Origin: Nissabacter sp. SGAir0207
GTDB lineage: Bacteria > Pseudomonadota > Gammaproteobacteria > Enterobacterales > Enterobacteriaceae
Length of the DNA: 64,000 bases
Reading direction: 5' to 3'
Assembly (NCBI RefSeq): GCF_005491205.1
Contig: NZ_CP028035.1
Coordinates: 1,736,001 to 1,800,000, forward strand
In this document: piece after piece, positions 8,642-19,364 of the stretch
How the letters are laid out: each line of letters opens with the position of its first letter
How positions within the stretch are numbered: position 1 is the stretch's first letter
Program-made: the position numbers and the translations under genes
The notes under the pieces: model-generated
What the model was told of the DNA's origin: nothing
Seen by the model: only the letters and a program-made list of their open reading frames with translations
Database searches by the model: none

Positions 8642-9886
8642 ATGGCAAACAGCATCCTACTACCGGGCGCGCAACCCGCTGCCCCCCTAAAAAGCCAGTT
8701 CTACACCATGGTGAAGCCGGTCGGTGCCAGCTGCAATCTGGATTGCCGCTACTGCTACTACCTGCACAAAGAGAGCCTGTTGCAGCAGCAACGCAGCCAG
8801 CCGATGCCGCCGGCGCTGCTTGCCGAGTGGGTTAAGCAGTATATCGCGTCACAAAGTGGCAGGGAGATCGTCTTTTCATGGCAGGGCGGCGAGCCGACGC
8901 TGGCGGGTCTGGCCTATTTCGAGCAGATCATCACCCTGCAACAGCGCTTCCAACCCGCTGGCCAGCGCATTGTGAACACCCTGCAAACCAACGGCACCTT
9001 GCTGAATGAGAGGTGGTGCCGCTGGCTGAAGGCGCATGACTTTTTGGTCGGGCTGAGCATCGACGGCCCGGAGAAGCTGCACGACGCCTTTCGCCTGACG
9101 CGCCAGCAGCAACCGACATTTGGCATGGTGATGCGCGGCGTGGAGATGCTGAAAAAGCATAATGTGGCGTTTAACACGCTGACGGTGGTCAACCGGCTGA
9201 ACGCGCACCATCCGCTGGAGGTTTACCGCTTCCTGCGTGATGAGGTGCGGCCATTGATGATTCAGCTGATCCCCTGCGTGGAACCCAAGGACTTTTGCCG
9301 CACGGCCCCGCAGAGCTGGCGTGCCGACCAGATGCCGCGCGTCGGCTCGGCCGCCACCTTCCCCGGCGACCCGGCCGCGGTGGTCACGGACTGGTCAGTC
9401 AAGGCAAGCCAGTGGGGCGACTTTTTGTGCCGCGTTTTCGACGAGTGGTACGGCAAAGATTTAGGTTTCGTGTTCGTGAACCTGTTTGAGACCGCCGTGG
9501 CACAGATGATGGGGCTGCCAGCCCAGATCTGCACCCACTCACGCGAGTGTGGCAAAGCGCTGGCGCTGGAGCAAGATGGCTCGGTTTACGCCTGTGATCA
9601 CTATGTTTACCCCGAGTACCGGCTGGGCAACATCCAGCAGACGCCGATCGCCACGCTGGCCTCCTCAGCGCGCCAGTCGCAGTTTGGCCGCGACAAAAGC
9701 GCCGCGCTAACGGCCTATTGCCGCCAATGCGTCCATCTTTCCCTGTGCTGGGGCGAGTGCCCACGCAACCGCTTTATCCAGACCCCCGACGGAGAGCCGG
9801 GCCTGAACTATCTCTGCCCCGGCCTAAAAAAATTCTACCAGCACGCCCACCCAGCCCTGCGCCGCATGGCCGCAGACCTCGCCTGA
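8642..9886 (+). CDS. Anaerobic sulfatase-maturating enzyme (anSME, radical SAM/SPASM)
   Basis: This 414-aa enzyme oxidises the active-site Cys of sulfatases to C-alpha-formylglycine using S-adenosylmethionine and iron-sulfur clusters. The radical SAM motif is CNLDCRYC with Cys31, Cys35 and Cys38. The SPASM domain carries the later cysteines in CTHSRECGKAL, VYACDHYVYP, YCRQCVHLSLCWGECPRNRF and LNYLCPGL, as in anSMEs. The ribosome site AGGGAGCC precedes the ATG. It ends the cassette 26 bp after the second barrel and before a bidirectional terminator. E. coli AslB/YdeM-type proteins are relatives. Its partner is almost certainly the Cys-type sulfatase at 6175-7602. Confidence 0.93.
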   Translation: MANSILLPGAQPAAPLKSQFYTMVKPVGASCNLDCRYCYYLHKESLLQQQRSQPMPPALLAEWVKQYIASQSGREIVFSWQGGEPTLAGLAYFEQIITLQQRFQPAGQRIVNTLQTNGTLLNERWCRWLKAHDFLVGLSIDGPEKLHDAFRLTRQQQPTFGMVMRGVEMLKKHNVAFNTLTVVNRLNAHHPLEVYRFLRDEVRPLMIQLIPCVEPKDFCRTAPQSWRADQMPRVGSAATFPGDPAAVVTDWSVKASQWGDFLCRVFDEWYGKDLGFVFVNLFETAVAQMMGLPAQICTHSRECGKALALEQDGSVYACDHYVYPEYRLGNIQQTPIATLASSARQSQFGRDKSAALTAYCRQCVHLSLCWGECPRNRFIQTPDGEPGLNYLCPGLKKFYQHAHPALRRMAADLA

Positions 9887-9904
9887 ACCGCACCGTTCAG
9901 GCAT

Positions 9905-9934
9905 AAAAAAATCCACGCAATAGCGTGGATTTTT
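9905..9934. terminator. Bidirectional terminator between the anSME gene and ychF
   Basis: The stem AAAATCCACGC (9908-9918) pairs with GCGTGGATTTT (9923-9933) around an AATA loop, with an A tract on the left and T tract on the right. It serves two convergent genes. Confidence 0.9.
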
Positions 9935-9966
9935 GGGTTCACAGGCACGGCAGGACGTGCGTGGAA

Positions 9967-11058
9967 TTAGACGTTGAACAGGAAGTTCATCACGTCGCCA
10001 TCTTTGACGATGTACTCTTTACCTTCAGAGCGCATCTTGCCGGCTTCTTTGGCGCCTTGCTCACCCTTGTAGGTGATGAAGTCGTCATAGGCGATGGTCT
10101 GGGCGCGGATGAAGCCTTTCTCAAAGTCGGTGTGGATCTTGCCTGCGGCCTGCGGGGCGGTAGCGCCTACCGGGATAGTCCAGGCGCGCACTTCTTTCAC
10201 GCCAGCGGTGAAGTAGGTTTGCAGGCTCAGCAGCTCGTAACCGGCGCGGATCACGCGGTTCAGGCCCGGCTCTTCCAGACCCAGCTCGGCCATGAACTCG
10301 GCGCGGTCTTCATCTTCCAGCTCGGCGATGTCAGACTCGACGGCCGCGCAGACTGCCACTACCACGGAACCTTCGTTGGCCGCGATCTCACGCACCTGAT
10401 CCAGATACGGGTTGTTCTCGAAACCATCTTCGTTGACGTTGGCGATGTACATGGTCGGTTTCAGCGTCAGGAAGCTCAGGTAGCGGATGGCTGCCTTGTC
10501 TTCTGCGCTCAGATCCAGCGCGCGCAACATGCCAGCGTTCTCCAGCTGCGGCAGGCACTTCTCCAGTGCGGCCAGTTCCGCTTTCGCGTCTTTGTCACCG
10601 CCTTTGGCTTTCTTCTGCACACGCTGGATGGCGCGTTCGCAGGTCTCGAGGTCAGAGAGCGCCAGCTCGGTGTTGATCACGTCGATATCTTCCGCCGGGT
10701 TCACTTTGCCCGCCACGTGGATGATATTGTCGTTCTCAAAGCAGCGCACCACGTGGCCGATGGCCTCGGTCTCACGGATGTTGGTCAGGAACTGGTTGCC
10801 CAGACCCTCGCCCTTGGAGGCACCCTTCACCAGACCGGCGATGTCCACGAACTCCATGGTGGTCGGTACCACGCGCTGCGGCTTGATAATCTCCGCCAGT
10901 TTATCCAGACGCGGATCGGGCATCGGCACCACGCCGGTGTTGGGTTCTATGGTGCAGAACGGAAAGTTCGCCGCCTCAATGCCCGCTTTGGTCAGGGCGT
11001 TGAACAGCGTAGATTTACCCACGTTCGGCAGGCCGACGATACCGCATTTGAATCCCAT
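9967..11058 (-). CDS. ychF: Redox-regulated/ribosome-associated GTPase-ATPase YchF
   Basis: This 363-aa protein of the Obg family (OLA1/YchF) binds ribosomes and hydrolyses ATP as well as GTP. The G1 loop GLPNVGKST is at residues 9-17, the G3 region is [17 protein letters not shown], and the C-terminal TGS domain includes [31 protein letters not shown]. Length equals the E. coli protein. A TATAAT -10 box is present on the minus strand at 11134-11139. In E. coli ychF lies directly after pth in one operon; here a transporter gene on the other strand separates them, so ychF must have its own promoter. Confidence 0.98.
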   Translation of the reverse strand: MGFKCGIVGLPNVGKSTLFNALTKAGIEAANFPFCTIEPNTGVVPMPDPRLDKLAEIIKPQRVVPTTMEFVDIAGLVKGASKGEGLGNQFLTNIRETEAIGHVVRCFENDNIIHVAGKVNPAEDIDVINTELALSDLETCERAIQRVQKKAKGGDKDAKAELAALEKCLPQLENAGMLRALDLSAEDKAAIRYLSFLTLKPTMYIANVNEDGFENNPYLDQVREIAANEGSVVVAVCAAVESDIAELEDEDRAEFMAELGLEEPGLNRVIRAGYELLSLQTYFTAGVKEVRAWTIPVGATAPQAAGKIHTDFEKGFIRAQTIAYDDFITYKGEQGAKEAGKMRSEGKEYIVKDGDVMNFLFNV

Positions 11059-11389
11059 GTTTATATCACCTTAATCGCTTAAATATCATGCGGTTAACAA
11101 TGTCCGCACAATCGAATTGCACACTATCACGTTATTATACACGGAAAGCGCCGTTATCTCGATCCGCATCTGCCGCCCGGTGGCCGGGCTTGCCTTTCAC
11201 GCCTCCATTACCGATACTGCTACTTCTGATTAACTAACTGGAAACGCGCCGGATGCACTTTCTGCCTACTCCACCCTGAGTTGTGATCCCGCCCTGGCAG
11301 CGCTCGCTGCACCTCATCGCGCCTGCGATGGATTCTGTATCCCCTGAACTGGGGAGCTGTGGTACATCCTATAAAATGTGGAAATTCTC
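11059..11389. other. Intergenic region between ychF and the SulP gene
   Basis: About 330 bp separate two divergent genes. The ychF -10 box (TATAAT read on minus, 11134-11139) is the only clear element. The rest is ordinary GC content with no supported ORF; promoter elements for the SulP gene are not obvious. Confidence 0.5.
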
Positions 11390-12916
11390 ATGTCTGGAAT
11401 GAAGAACGCCAGGCTCGCTGACGTCAAAAATGATGTCCTGGCGGGCTGCGTCGTTGCGGTCTCTATGGTCCCGGAAGCGGTCGGCTTCTCGCTGGTGGCG
11501 GGACTGTCACCCATCGTTGGCCTGCACACGGCCTTTATCATCGGTCTGGTGACCGCCCTGTTTGGCGGCAAGCCCGGCATGGTCTCCGGCGCGGCCGGAT
11601 CGATCGTGGTGGTGCTAATGAGCCTGGCCAGCGAACATGGTATGGCCTACGTGCTGTGGGCGACCATTTTCGCCGGCCTGATCCAGATTGCCATCGGCGC
11701 GTTCCGCCTCGGCAAGTTCATCCGGCTGGTGCCGCTGCCAGCGATCCACGGCTTCGTCAATGGGCTGGCGATTGTGATCATGCTGGCGCAGCTGCATATG
11801 ATTGCCGGACAGGGGCCGCTGATGTATGGGCTGGTGCTGCTGGCGATTCTGGTGGTCTGCCTGTTCCCGAAGGTGACCCGCGTCATCCCGTCGTCGCTGG
11901 CGGCGCTGATCATTGTGTCGGCAGTGGCCATCGGCTTTAACCTGCACACCCTGCGGGTCGGCGACATGGCGGACATCACCGGTACGCTGCCGAGCTTCAG
12001 TCTGCCGACCGTGCCGCTGACATTGGAGACGCTGCGCATCGTGCTGCCCTATGCGGTGGTCATCGCGCTGGTGGGCCTGATTGAGTCGCTGCTGACCATG
12101 ACAGTGCTGGATGAGATGGGCGACAAGAAGGGCAACGGCAACCGTGAAAGCATCGCGCAGGGGGCGGGCAATACCCTGTGTGGGCTGTTTGGCTGCTTCG
12201 CCGGCTGCGCCATGATTGGCCAGTCCATCATCAACTTCACTTCTGGCGGGCGCGGGCGTCTCTCCGGCACCGTGGGGGCGCTGCTGCTGATTCTGTTCGT
12301 GGTCAGCCTGTCGCACTATATTGGCCTGCTGCCGGTGGCGGCGCTGGCTGGCATCATGCTGGTGGTCTGCTACAACACCTTTGAGTGGAGTTCACTGCGC
12401 CGCCTGCGCCGGATGCCAAAAGCCGATGCGCTGGTGATGGTGATCGTCACGTTGATTACCATTTTCACCGATCTGGCGGTGGCGGTGATCAGTGGGGTGA
12501 TCATCTCCGCGCTGGTCTTCGCCTGGCAGCACGCGCGCATCACGGTGCGCCGCCGCCAACAACAGGGCGACGTGGCGATTTACCAGTTGGAGGGGCCATT
12601 GTTCTTTGGCTCTACCGCCTCTTTTGCGGAGCTGTTCGACCCGGCCCAGGATCCAGAGGAGGTGGTAATTGACTTCGCGGCAACGCGGGTGATGGACTCC
12701 AGCGGCGTGGAGGCGATTGATAAGCTGACCGGCCGCTACCTGGACGCCGGCAAGCGCATCCGCCTGCGCCACCTCAGCCCGGATTGCGTACGGTTGCTGG
12801 CGAAAGCTGGCCCGTTCTGTAGCCATGAGCTGGACGATCCGCACTATTTTGTGGCGGAAGAGGATTACCAGCCGGATGAGGGGAAAGCGGGGACGGGCGA
12901 CATTCGCCGCACCTGA
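11390..12916 (+). CDS. SulP-family anion transporter with STAS domain
   Basis: This 508-aa inner-membrane protein belongs to the SulP/SLC26 family of secondary anion transporters (sulfate, bicarbonate or dicarboxylates). About ten to twelve membrane segments fill residues 10-390, including the family stretch MVPEAVGFSLVAGLSPIVGL. The C-terminal STAS domain is about residues 410-490 (GPLFFGSTASF, VIDFAATRVMDSSGVEAID). The ATG at 11390 is preferred to an in-frame GTG at 11378 because GGAA precedes it at normal spacing. It is not dauA, which is present at 22396-24099. Its place on the opposite strand between ychF and pth splits an operon known from E. coli. Substrate is unknown. Confidence 0.9.
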   Translation: MSGMKNARLADVKNDVLAGCVVAVSMVPEAVGFSLVAGLSPIVGLHTAFIIGLVTALFGGKPGMVSGAAGSIVVVLMSLASEHGMAYVLWATIFAGLIQIAIGAFRLGKFIRLVPLPAIHGFVNGLAIVIMLAQLHMIAGQGPLMYGLVLLAILVVCLFPKVTRVIPSSLAALIIVSAVAIGFNLHTLRVGDMADITGTLPSFSLPTVPLTLETLRIVLPYAVVIALVGLIESLLTMTVLDEMGDKKGNGNRESIAQGAGNTLCGLFGCFAGCAMIGQSIINFTSGGRGRLSGTVGALLLILFVVSLSHYIGLLPVAALAGIMLVVCYNTFEWSSLRRLRRMPKADALVMVIVTLITIFTDLAVAVISGVIISALVFAWQHARITVRRRQQQGDVAIYQLEGPLFFGSTASFAELFDPAQDPEEVVIDFAATRVMDSSGVEAIDKLTGRYLDAGKRIRLRHLSPDCVRLLAKAGPFCSHELDDPHYFVAEEDYQPDEGKAGTGDIRRT

Positions 12917-12924
12917 TGGGGAAG

Positions 12925-12949
12925 GGCGGCGGGCAGCAGGCCCGCCGCC
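12925..12949. terminator. GC-rich hairpin between convergent SulP gene and pth
   Basis: GGCGGCGGGC (12925-12934) pairs perfectly with GCCCGCCGCC (12940-12949) around a 5-base loop. No T tract follows on either side, so it may act as a weak terminator or transcript-end stabiliser only. Confidence 0.45.
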
Positions 12950-12955
12950 TGAACG

Positions 12956-13540
12956 TCATGCCTTGAAGCTGTGCAGGCGGCGCATCGCCACCTCCAGACC
13001 CTCTTTCATCAACAGTTCGGTACAGCGCAACGACTCATCAATCGCGCTGTCAATCAGCTGCTGTTCGCTGGTGGGCGGCTTGCCAAGCACAAAGCCCACC
13101 ACCTTATTCTTGTCACCCGGATGGCCGATGCCGATGCGCAGGCGGTAGAAGTTCGGGTTGTTGCCCAATTTGCTCTGGATGTCCTTCAGCCCATTATGGC
13201 CGCCGTTGCCGCCACCCAGCTTGATCTTCGCGACGCCGGGCGGAATATCCAGCTCATCGTGCGCGACCAAAATCTCGTCCGGGTTGAGACGGTAGAAGGT
13301 CGCCATCGCGGCCACGGCCTTGCCGCTCAGGTTCATAAAGGTGCTCGGCACCAGCAAGCGCACATCCTGCCCCGCCAGATTCAGCCGGCCCGTGTGGCCG
13401 AAAAACTTGCTCTCCTCTTTCAAGGAGACATTGTGCTGGCGCGCCAGCAGATCGACGAACCAGGCACCGGCATTGTGGCGGGTCTGGGCATATTCAGCGC
13501 CTGGGTTTGCCAGGCCAACGATGAGTTTTATGCTGCTCAC
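12956..13540 (-). CDS. pth: Peptidyl-tRNA hydrolase
   Basis: This 194-aa cytoplasmic enzyme cleaves the ester bond of peptidyl-tRNA released by stalled ribosomes. It begins with the family signature [18 protein letters not shown], in which Asn12 and His22 correspond to the catalytic Asn and His; the substrate-binding loops [21 protein letters not shown] and [12 protein letters not shown] are intact. Length and sequence match the E. coli enzyme. It runs toward the SulP gene instead of leading into ychF. Confidence 0.98.
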   Translation of the reverse strand: MSSIKLIVGLANPGAEYAQTRHNAGAWFVDLLARQHNVSLKEESKFFGHTGRLNLAGQDVRLLVPSTFMNLSGKAVAAMATFYRLNPDEILVAHDELDIPPGVAKIKLGGGNGGHNGLKDIQSKLGNNPNFYRLRIGIGHPGDKNKVVGFVLGKPPTSEQQLIDSAIDESLRCTELLMKEGLEVAMRRLHSFKA

Positions 13541-13720
13541 GGGAATTCGCTTAACTAAGAATGAAGCCGGTTAGTTTACCCGTGGATGAACCTAATGACA
13601 AAAGCCGCCGCACGGGGTGCCAAACCCCATGCATTTCGAATAGTGAACTCTGTAAACTATTAAAAATGCTAAGCAAAACGCCGCCAATTCCGTAAAGATT
13701 TGTCAAAATTCGCACCACTC

Positions 13721-13763
13721 TGTGATCGTAACCGCAAACGCCACCATAAGCGCTTCCTATACT
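13721..13763 (+). promoter_or_regulatory. Class II CRP-type promoter of ychH
   Basis: A good left half site TGTGA (13721-13725) with 6-bp spacer and a weak right half CCGCA (13732-13736) is centred at 13728.5. A -10 box TATACT lies at 13758-13763. With a start point near 13770 the CRP site centre falls at about -41.5, the class II position. E. coli ychH is reported to be CRP-dependent; the site here is read by eye. Confidence 0.5.
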
Positions 13764-13813
13764 TGAGCCTGTTAGCGGCCATCATTAATCAGGTGACCTC
13801 AAGGAGGTGACAT

Positions 13814-14092
13814 ATGAGACGCAGAAACGCAACCCGGCTAGGTAACGTCCTGATGGGCATCGGGTTAATCACCATGGTGGGCGGGGTTGGCTACTCAATG
13901 CTCAACCAGTTGCCACAACTCAATCTGCCGCAGTTTTTCGCCCACGGCGCGGTGGTCAGTATCTTCGTGGGGGCGTTGCTCTGGCTGGCTGGGGCAAGGA
14001 TCGGTGGCCGTGAACAGGTTTGCGATCGCTACTGGTGGGTTAAACATTTCGATAAGCGCTGTACCCGCTCGCATACCCATCATCCCCGCTGA
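13814..14092 (+). CDS. ychH: Stress-related inner-membrane protein YchH
   Basis: This 92-aa protein has two membrane segments (LGNVLMGIGLITMVGGVGYS and VVSIFVGALLWLAGA) and a conserved C-terminal motif GGREQVCDRYWWVKHFDKRC. It matches E. coli YchH over its whole length. The ribosome site is a near-perfect AAGGAGGTGA at 13801-13810. It is monocistronic, with a CRP-like promoter upstream and a strong terminator just after the stop. The role is only broadly known, in stress tolerance. Confidence 0.95.
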   Translation: MRRRNATRLGNVLMGIGLITMVGGVGYSMLNQLPQLNLPQFFAHGAVVSIFVGALLWLAGARIGGREQVCDRYWWVKHFDKRCTRSHTHHPR

Positions 14093-14104
14093 TGTTAGCG
14101 ATAA

Positions 14105-14134
14105 AAAAACCGCCGGCATAACCGGCGGTTTTTT
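14105..14134. terminator. Bidirectional terminator between ychH and prs
   Basis: CCGCCGG (14110-14116) pairs with CCGGCGG (14122-14128) around CATAA, flanked by an A tract on the left and a T tract on the right. It serves convergent ychH and prs. Confidence 0.92.
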
Positions 14135-14175
14135 GTTGCAAGCAGAGTTAACGCGAGGGCCAGGGGCCGCCCGAA

Positions 14176-15210
<1,035 letters not shown>

Positions 15211-15245
15211 TCATCCGCCGGCGGTGCAGGGCAGGCCGGCGGTCA

Positions 15246-16100
15246 TCAACTCCCGGCGCGGGCGCGGTGTAGCGGCGATATATTGACGCCTCGTGCCACA
15301 AAACCGCGTACCCACTCAGGAGCCTGACTCAAAACCTGGCGGGCAGCGGATTCACTGTCAAATTCAGCAAAAACACATGCTCCGGTGCCAGTCAGGCGTG
15401 ACGGCGCGTATTCTAACAGCCATGAAAGAAGCTGTTCAACCTCGCAAAAACGTTTTCTTGCAATCGGTTCGCAATCATTTGCGTAGGGTGAGGTGAGCAG
15501 CACATCTATTGGCCGGACTGGGGTATTTCTCGTCAGTTCCGGGTCGCCAAAGATCACCGGCGTCGGGATGCTCACCCCAGGGTGCGCTACCAGGTACCAC
15601 TTCTCCGCGGGATCAGCCGGTTGCAGCTGCTCGCCAATGCCCTCGGCAAAGGCGGCATGGCCGCGCACGAACACCGGCACATCCGCGCCCAGCTGGACGC
15701 CCAGCGCCGCCAGCGCCTCATCGCTCAGGCCGCACTGCCACAGCTCGTTGAGCGCCACCAGTACCGTCGCGGCATTGGAGGAGCCACCGCCCAGCCCGCC
15801 GCCCATTGGCAGCACCTTCTCCACGCTGAGCGTGGCGCCCGGCGGCAGCGGGAGGCCCGCCGCCACACAGTGGCTCTGCAACAGCCGGGCGGCGCGCACC
15901 ATCAGGTTCTGCTCATCGGGCACCCCCGCAACGGGGGTGCTGAGCACAATCTGCCCATCCTCACGCGGCGCAACGCCAATGGTGTCGCCATACTCCAAAA
16001 ACTGGAACAGCGTTTGCAGCAGGTGGTAGCCATCCGGCCGGCGACCGGTGATATAGAGGAACAGGTTCAGTTTCGCCGGCGAGGGCCAGTAACGCGTCAT
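15246..16100 (-). CDS. ispE: 4-diphosphocytidyl-2-C-methyl-D-erythritol kinase
   Basis: This 284-aa GHMP kinase phosphorylates CDP-methylerythritol in the MEP isoprenoid pathway. The GHMP motif [14 protein letters not shown] lies near residue 97, the N-terminal substrate Lys/Asp region is [22 protein letters not shown], and the C-terminal glycine loop is [14 protein letters not shown]. Its ATG overlaps the lolB stop by 4 bases, so it is translationally coupled to lolB as in E. coli. Confidence 0.98.
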   Translation of the reverse strand: MTRYWPSPAKLNLFLYITGRRPDGYHLLQTLFQFLEYGDTIGVAPREDGQIVLSTPVAGVPDEQNLMVRAARLLQSHCVAAGLPLPPGATLSVEKVLPMGGGLGGGSSNAATVLVALNELWQCGLSDEALAALGVQLGADVPVFVRGHAAFAEGIGEQLQPADPAEKWYLVAHPGVSIPTPVIFGDPELTRNTPVRPIDVLLTSPYANDCEPIARKRFCEVEQLLSWLLEYAPSRLTGTGACVFAEFDSESAARQVLSQAPEWVRGFVARGVNISPLHRARAGS

Positions 16101-16732
16101 TGGCTGACAACCCAGCGGTTCATCTTAAGCTTGATGCGCTGCTCGCCCTGCGTCAGCGTCAGGTTGCTGGGCAGTGACGGTTGCACCTCATCATTATAGT
16201 CGGCATAGGTGACTTTCCAGGTCAGGCCATTTTGCTGGTAGGTCAGGGCGCTCAGGCGGTAGCGGTCATCCAGCGTAAAGTCGCTGGCATCGCCCGGCAG
16301 GCCGAGCATCCACTGGCGCAGGCTGTTGAGCGGAATGGCCATGCCAGTCAGCTTCTGCAACATCTCTTCCGGGTTGTCGCTGACATACTGCTTGCCCTCA
16401 CTGTTGGTCAGCTGCGCTACGCCATTCTGCACCTTCAGCTCCATCTCGGTGCTGCCGAGCGGGTTGGTGAGCAGCAGACGGTAGCTGGTCGGGCTGAACT
16501 GTTGCCAGAAGAAGTTGGCGTAGACCTTCTGCCGGTCGGAGAGGTAGGCGAAGGCGCCGCGCGTCTGGTAAGCGCTCAGGTGCTGAACCTGCTGCTGGTG
16601 CTGCTGCCACTGCGGGGAGTCGGGGCTGGTGGCCGGGCCGCGCGGGGTGGTGCTACAGGCCGCCAGCAGCACGCTGGCGAGGGGCAGAAGGCGCAACAGG
16701 GCGGGGAGGCGGGTTCGCGGTTGCATTGGCAT
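16097..16732 (-). CDS. lolB: Outer-membrane lipoprotein receptor LolB
   Basis: This 211-aa lipoprotein accepts lipoproteins from LolA and inserts them into the outer membrane. A lipoprotein signal peptide ends in the lipobox LAAC with the lipidated Cys at residue 26. The mature part has the family stretches [43 protein letters not shown] and [11 protein letters not shown]. It is divergent from hemA and first gene of lolB-ispE-prs. A second ATG two codons in is an alternative start. Confidence 0.97.
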   Translation of the reverse strand: MPMQPRTRLPALLRLLPLASVLLAACSTTPRGPATSPDSPQWQQHQQQVQHLSAYQTRGAFAYLSDRQKVYANFFWQQFSPTSYRLLLTNPLGSTEMELKVQNGVAQLTNSEGKQYVSDNPEEMLQKLTGMAIPLNSLRQWMLGLPGDASDFTLDDRYRLSALTYQQNGLTWKVTYADYNDEVQPSLPSNLTLTQGEQRIKLKMNRWVVSQ

Positions 16733-16962
16733 ATAATTTATCGTGTCCTTGTCGAATGGTACGTTAATTCTAACATAAGCTGCCCACGCTAAACGGCGAA
16801 ACCCCGGAGCGTCAATTTTCTTATGTTACTGATCCCCGGCGAGAACAGGATTTCGTCAATTGCACTGATAATGCGGTCTTACTTTTATTGATCCCGCTCA
16901 TCAAGTAGAATGCCGCTCAGACCAATCCCATATCAAGACAAGTATTATTCAAAGCCATTCCC

Positions 16963-18225
16963 ATGACCCTGCTTGCATTAGGTATTAACCATAAAACCGC
17001 GCCAGTGTCGTTGCGTGAACGGGTGACCTTCTCCCCGGATACCCTCGATCAGGCGTTGGACAGCCTGCTCCAGCAACCGTTGGTGCAGGGTGGCGTTGTA
17101 TTGTCTACCTGTAACCGCACCGAGCTGTACCTCAGCGTGGAGGAGAAGGAGAACCTGCAGGAGCAGCTGGTGGCCTGGCTCTGCGACTACCACCATCTCA
17201 GCGAAGATGAGGTGCGCAAAAGCCTCTACTGGCATCAGGACAACGATGCCGTCAGCCACCTGATGCGCGTCGCCAGCGGGCTGGATTCATTGGTGCTGGG
17301 CGAGCCGCAGATCCTCGGGCAGGTAAAGAAAGCCTTTGCCGAGTCGCAGCGCGGCCATTCGCTCTCCGGCGAACTGGAGCGCCTGTTCCAAAAATCCTTC
17401 TCTGTCGCCAAGCGAGTGCGTACCGAAACTGACATTGGCGCCAGTGCAGTCTCTGTGGCCTTCGCTGCCTGTACGTTGGCGCGCCAGATCTTTGAGTCGC
17501 TGGCTGACCTGAACGTGCTGCTGGTGGGGGCGGGTGAGACCATCGAACTGGTGGCGCGCCACCTGCGCGAGCACCGGGTCAAGCACATGATGATTGCCAA
17601 CCGCACCCGTGAACGCGCTCAGACGCTGGCGGATGAGGTGGGCGCCGAGGTGATCACGCTGCCGGAGATTGACGCCCGTCTGGCGGATGCTGACATCATC
17701 ATCAGCTCCACCGCCAGCCCGCTGCCGATCATCGGCAAGGGAATGGTCGAGCGCGCCCTGAAATCGCGCCGCAACCAGCCCATGCTGCTGGTGGACATCG
17801 CGGTGCCGCGTGACATCGAGCCGGAAGTGGGCAAACTCTCCAATGCCTACCTCTACAGCGTGGACGACCTGCACTCCATCATCCAGAACAACCTGGCGCA
17901 GCGTAAAGCGGCGGCGGTGCAGGCGGAGTCGATTGTCGCCCAGGAGAGCACCAACTTCATGGCCTGGCTGCGCTCACAAGGCGCGGTGGAGATGATCCGT
18001 GACTACCGCACCCAAGCGGAGAGCGCGCGTGACGAGATGGAGGCGCGGGCGCTGGCCGCCATCGCGCAGGGCGCGGATGTGCAGGCAGTGATCCATGAGT
18101 TGGCGCACAAGCTGACCAACCGCCTGATCCATGCGCCGACCAAATCCCTGCAACAGGCGGCCCGTACCGGCGATGTGGAGCGGCTGCAGATTTTGCGTGA
18201 CACGCTTGGGCTGGAAAAGCCATAA
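16963..18225 (+). CDS. hemA: Glutamyl-tRNA reductase
   Basis: This 420-aa enzyme reduces glutamyl-tRNA to glutamate-1-semialdehyde, the first step of tetrapyrrole synthesis. The catalytic Cys50 is in [12 protein letters not shown], His and NADPH motifs are in [20 protein letters not shown] and [11 protein letters not shown], and the C-terminal dimerisation helix is intact. In E. coli its level is set by heme-dependent proteolysis acting on the N-terminus. It starts the hemA-prfA-prmC-sirB2-sirB1-kdsA series. Confidence 0.98.
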   Translation: MTLLALGINHKTAPVSLRERVTFSPDTLDQALDSLLQQPLVQGGVVLSTCNRTELYLSVEEKENLQEQLVAWLCDYHHLSEDEVRKSLYWHQDNDAVSHLMRVASGLDSLVLGEPQILGQVKKAFAESQRGHSLSGELERLFQKSFSVAKRVRTETDIGASAVSVAFAACTLARQIFESLADLNVLLVGAGETIELVARHLREHRVKHMMIANRTRERAQTLADEVGAEVITLPEIDARLADADIIISSTASPLPIIGKGMVERALKSRRNQPMLLVDIAVPRDIEPEVGKLSNAYLYSVDDLHSIIQNNLAQRKAAAVQAESIVAQESTNFMAWLRSQGAVEMIRDYRTQAESARDEMEARALAAIAQGADVQAVIHELAHKLTNRLIHAPTKSLQQAARTGDVERLQILRDTLGLEKP

Positions 18226-18281
18226 TTTTCAATACGAAGCAGATCGATTCTCCCTATCAGAAACAAGGTTAAACACCACGC

Positions 18282-19364
18282 ATGAAGCCCTCTATTGTTG
18301 CCAAACTGGAAGCGTTGCAAGAGCGCCATGAAGAAGTTCAGGCGATGCTCGGCGATGCCGGCGTCATTGCTGACCAGGAGCGCTTCCGCGCCCTGTCGCG
18401 TGAGTATGCCCAGCTTACCGACGTGACCCGCTGCTTCCAGCACTGGCGTCAGGTGCAGGATGACCTGCAAACCGCCGAGATGATGCTTGAGGATCCAGAG
18501 ATGCGCGACATGGCGCAGGATGAGATCAAGCAGGCCAGGGCGGCGCTGGAGGAGCTGGAGCAGCAGTTACAGGTACTGCTGCTGCCGAAAGACCCGGACG
18601 ATGAGCGTAACTGCTTCCTGGAAGTGCGCGCCGGCACCGGCGGCGACGAGGCGGCGATCTTTGCCGGCGACCTGTTCCGCATGTACAGCCGTTACGCCGA
18701 GGGCCGCCGCTGGCGGGTGGAGATCATGAGCGCCAACGAGGGCGAGCATGGCGGCTATAAAGAGGTGATCGCCAAAATCTCCGGCGAGGGCGCCTATGGC
18801 CAGCTTAAGTTTGAGTCGGGCGGCCACCGCGTGCAGCGCGTGCCGGAAACCGAATCGCAAGGGCGCATCCACACCTCCGCCTGCACCGTGGCGGTAATGC
18901 CAGAAGTGCCGGAGGCTGAACTGCCGGACATCAACCCAAGCGACCTGAAAATTGACACCTTCCGCTCCTCCGGCGCGGGCGGCCAGCACGTCAACACCAC
19001 CGACTCCGCGATCCGCATCACCCACTTGCCGACCGGCATCGTGGTGGAGTGCCAGGATGAGCGTTCACAGCACAAGAACAAGGCCAAGGCCCTCTCCGTG
19101 CTGGGCGCGCGTATCCGTGCCGGGGAGATGGCGAAGCGCCAGCAGGAAGAGGCGTCTACCCGCCGCAACCTGCTCGGCAGCGGCGATCGCTCTGACCGCA
19201 ACCGTACCTACAACTTCCCGCAGGGGCGCGTCACTGACCACCGCATCAACCTCACCATCTACCGTCTGGATGAGGTGATGGAAGGCAAGCTGGATACGCT
19301 GATCCAGCCGATTGTGCAGGAGTATCAGGCGGATCAGCTGGCCGCGCTGTCCGAGCAAGAGTAA
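18282..19364 (+). CDS. prfA: Peptide chain release factor 1
   Basis: This 360-aa factor ends translation at UAA and UAG. The GGQ motif that enters the peptidyl-transferase centre is in [16 protein letters not shown], near residue 234; its Gln is the substrate of PrmC, encoded next. Length equals the E. coli protein. The stop TAA shares its last A with the prmC start (TAATG), so the modifying enzyme is translationally coupled to its target. Confidence 0.98.
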   Translation: MKPSIVAKLEALQERHEEVQAMLGDAGVIADQERFRALSREYAQLTDVTRCFQHWRQVQDDLQTAEMMLEDPEMRDMAQDEIKQARAALEELEQQLQVLLLPKDPDDERNCFLEVRAGTGGDEAAIFAGDLFRMYSRYAEGRRWRVEIMSANEGEHGGYKEVIAKISGEGAYGQLKFESGGHRVQRVPETESQGRIHTSACTVAVMPEVPEAELPDINPSDLKIDTFRSSGAGGQHVNTTDSAIRITHLPTGIVVECQDERSQHKNKAKALSVLGARIRAGEMAKRQQEEASTRRNLLGSGDRSDRNRTYNFPQGRVTDHRINLTIYRLDEVMEGKLDTLIQPIVQEYQADQLAALSEQE

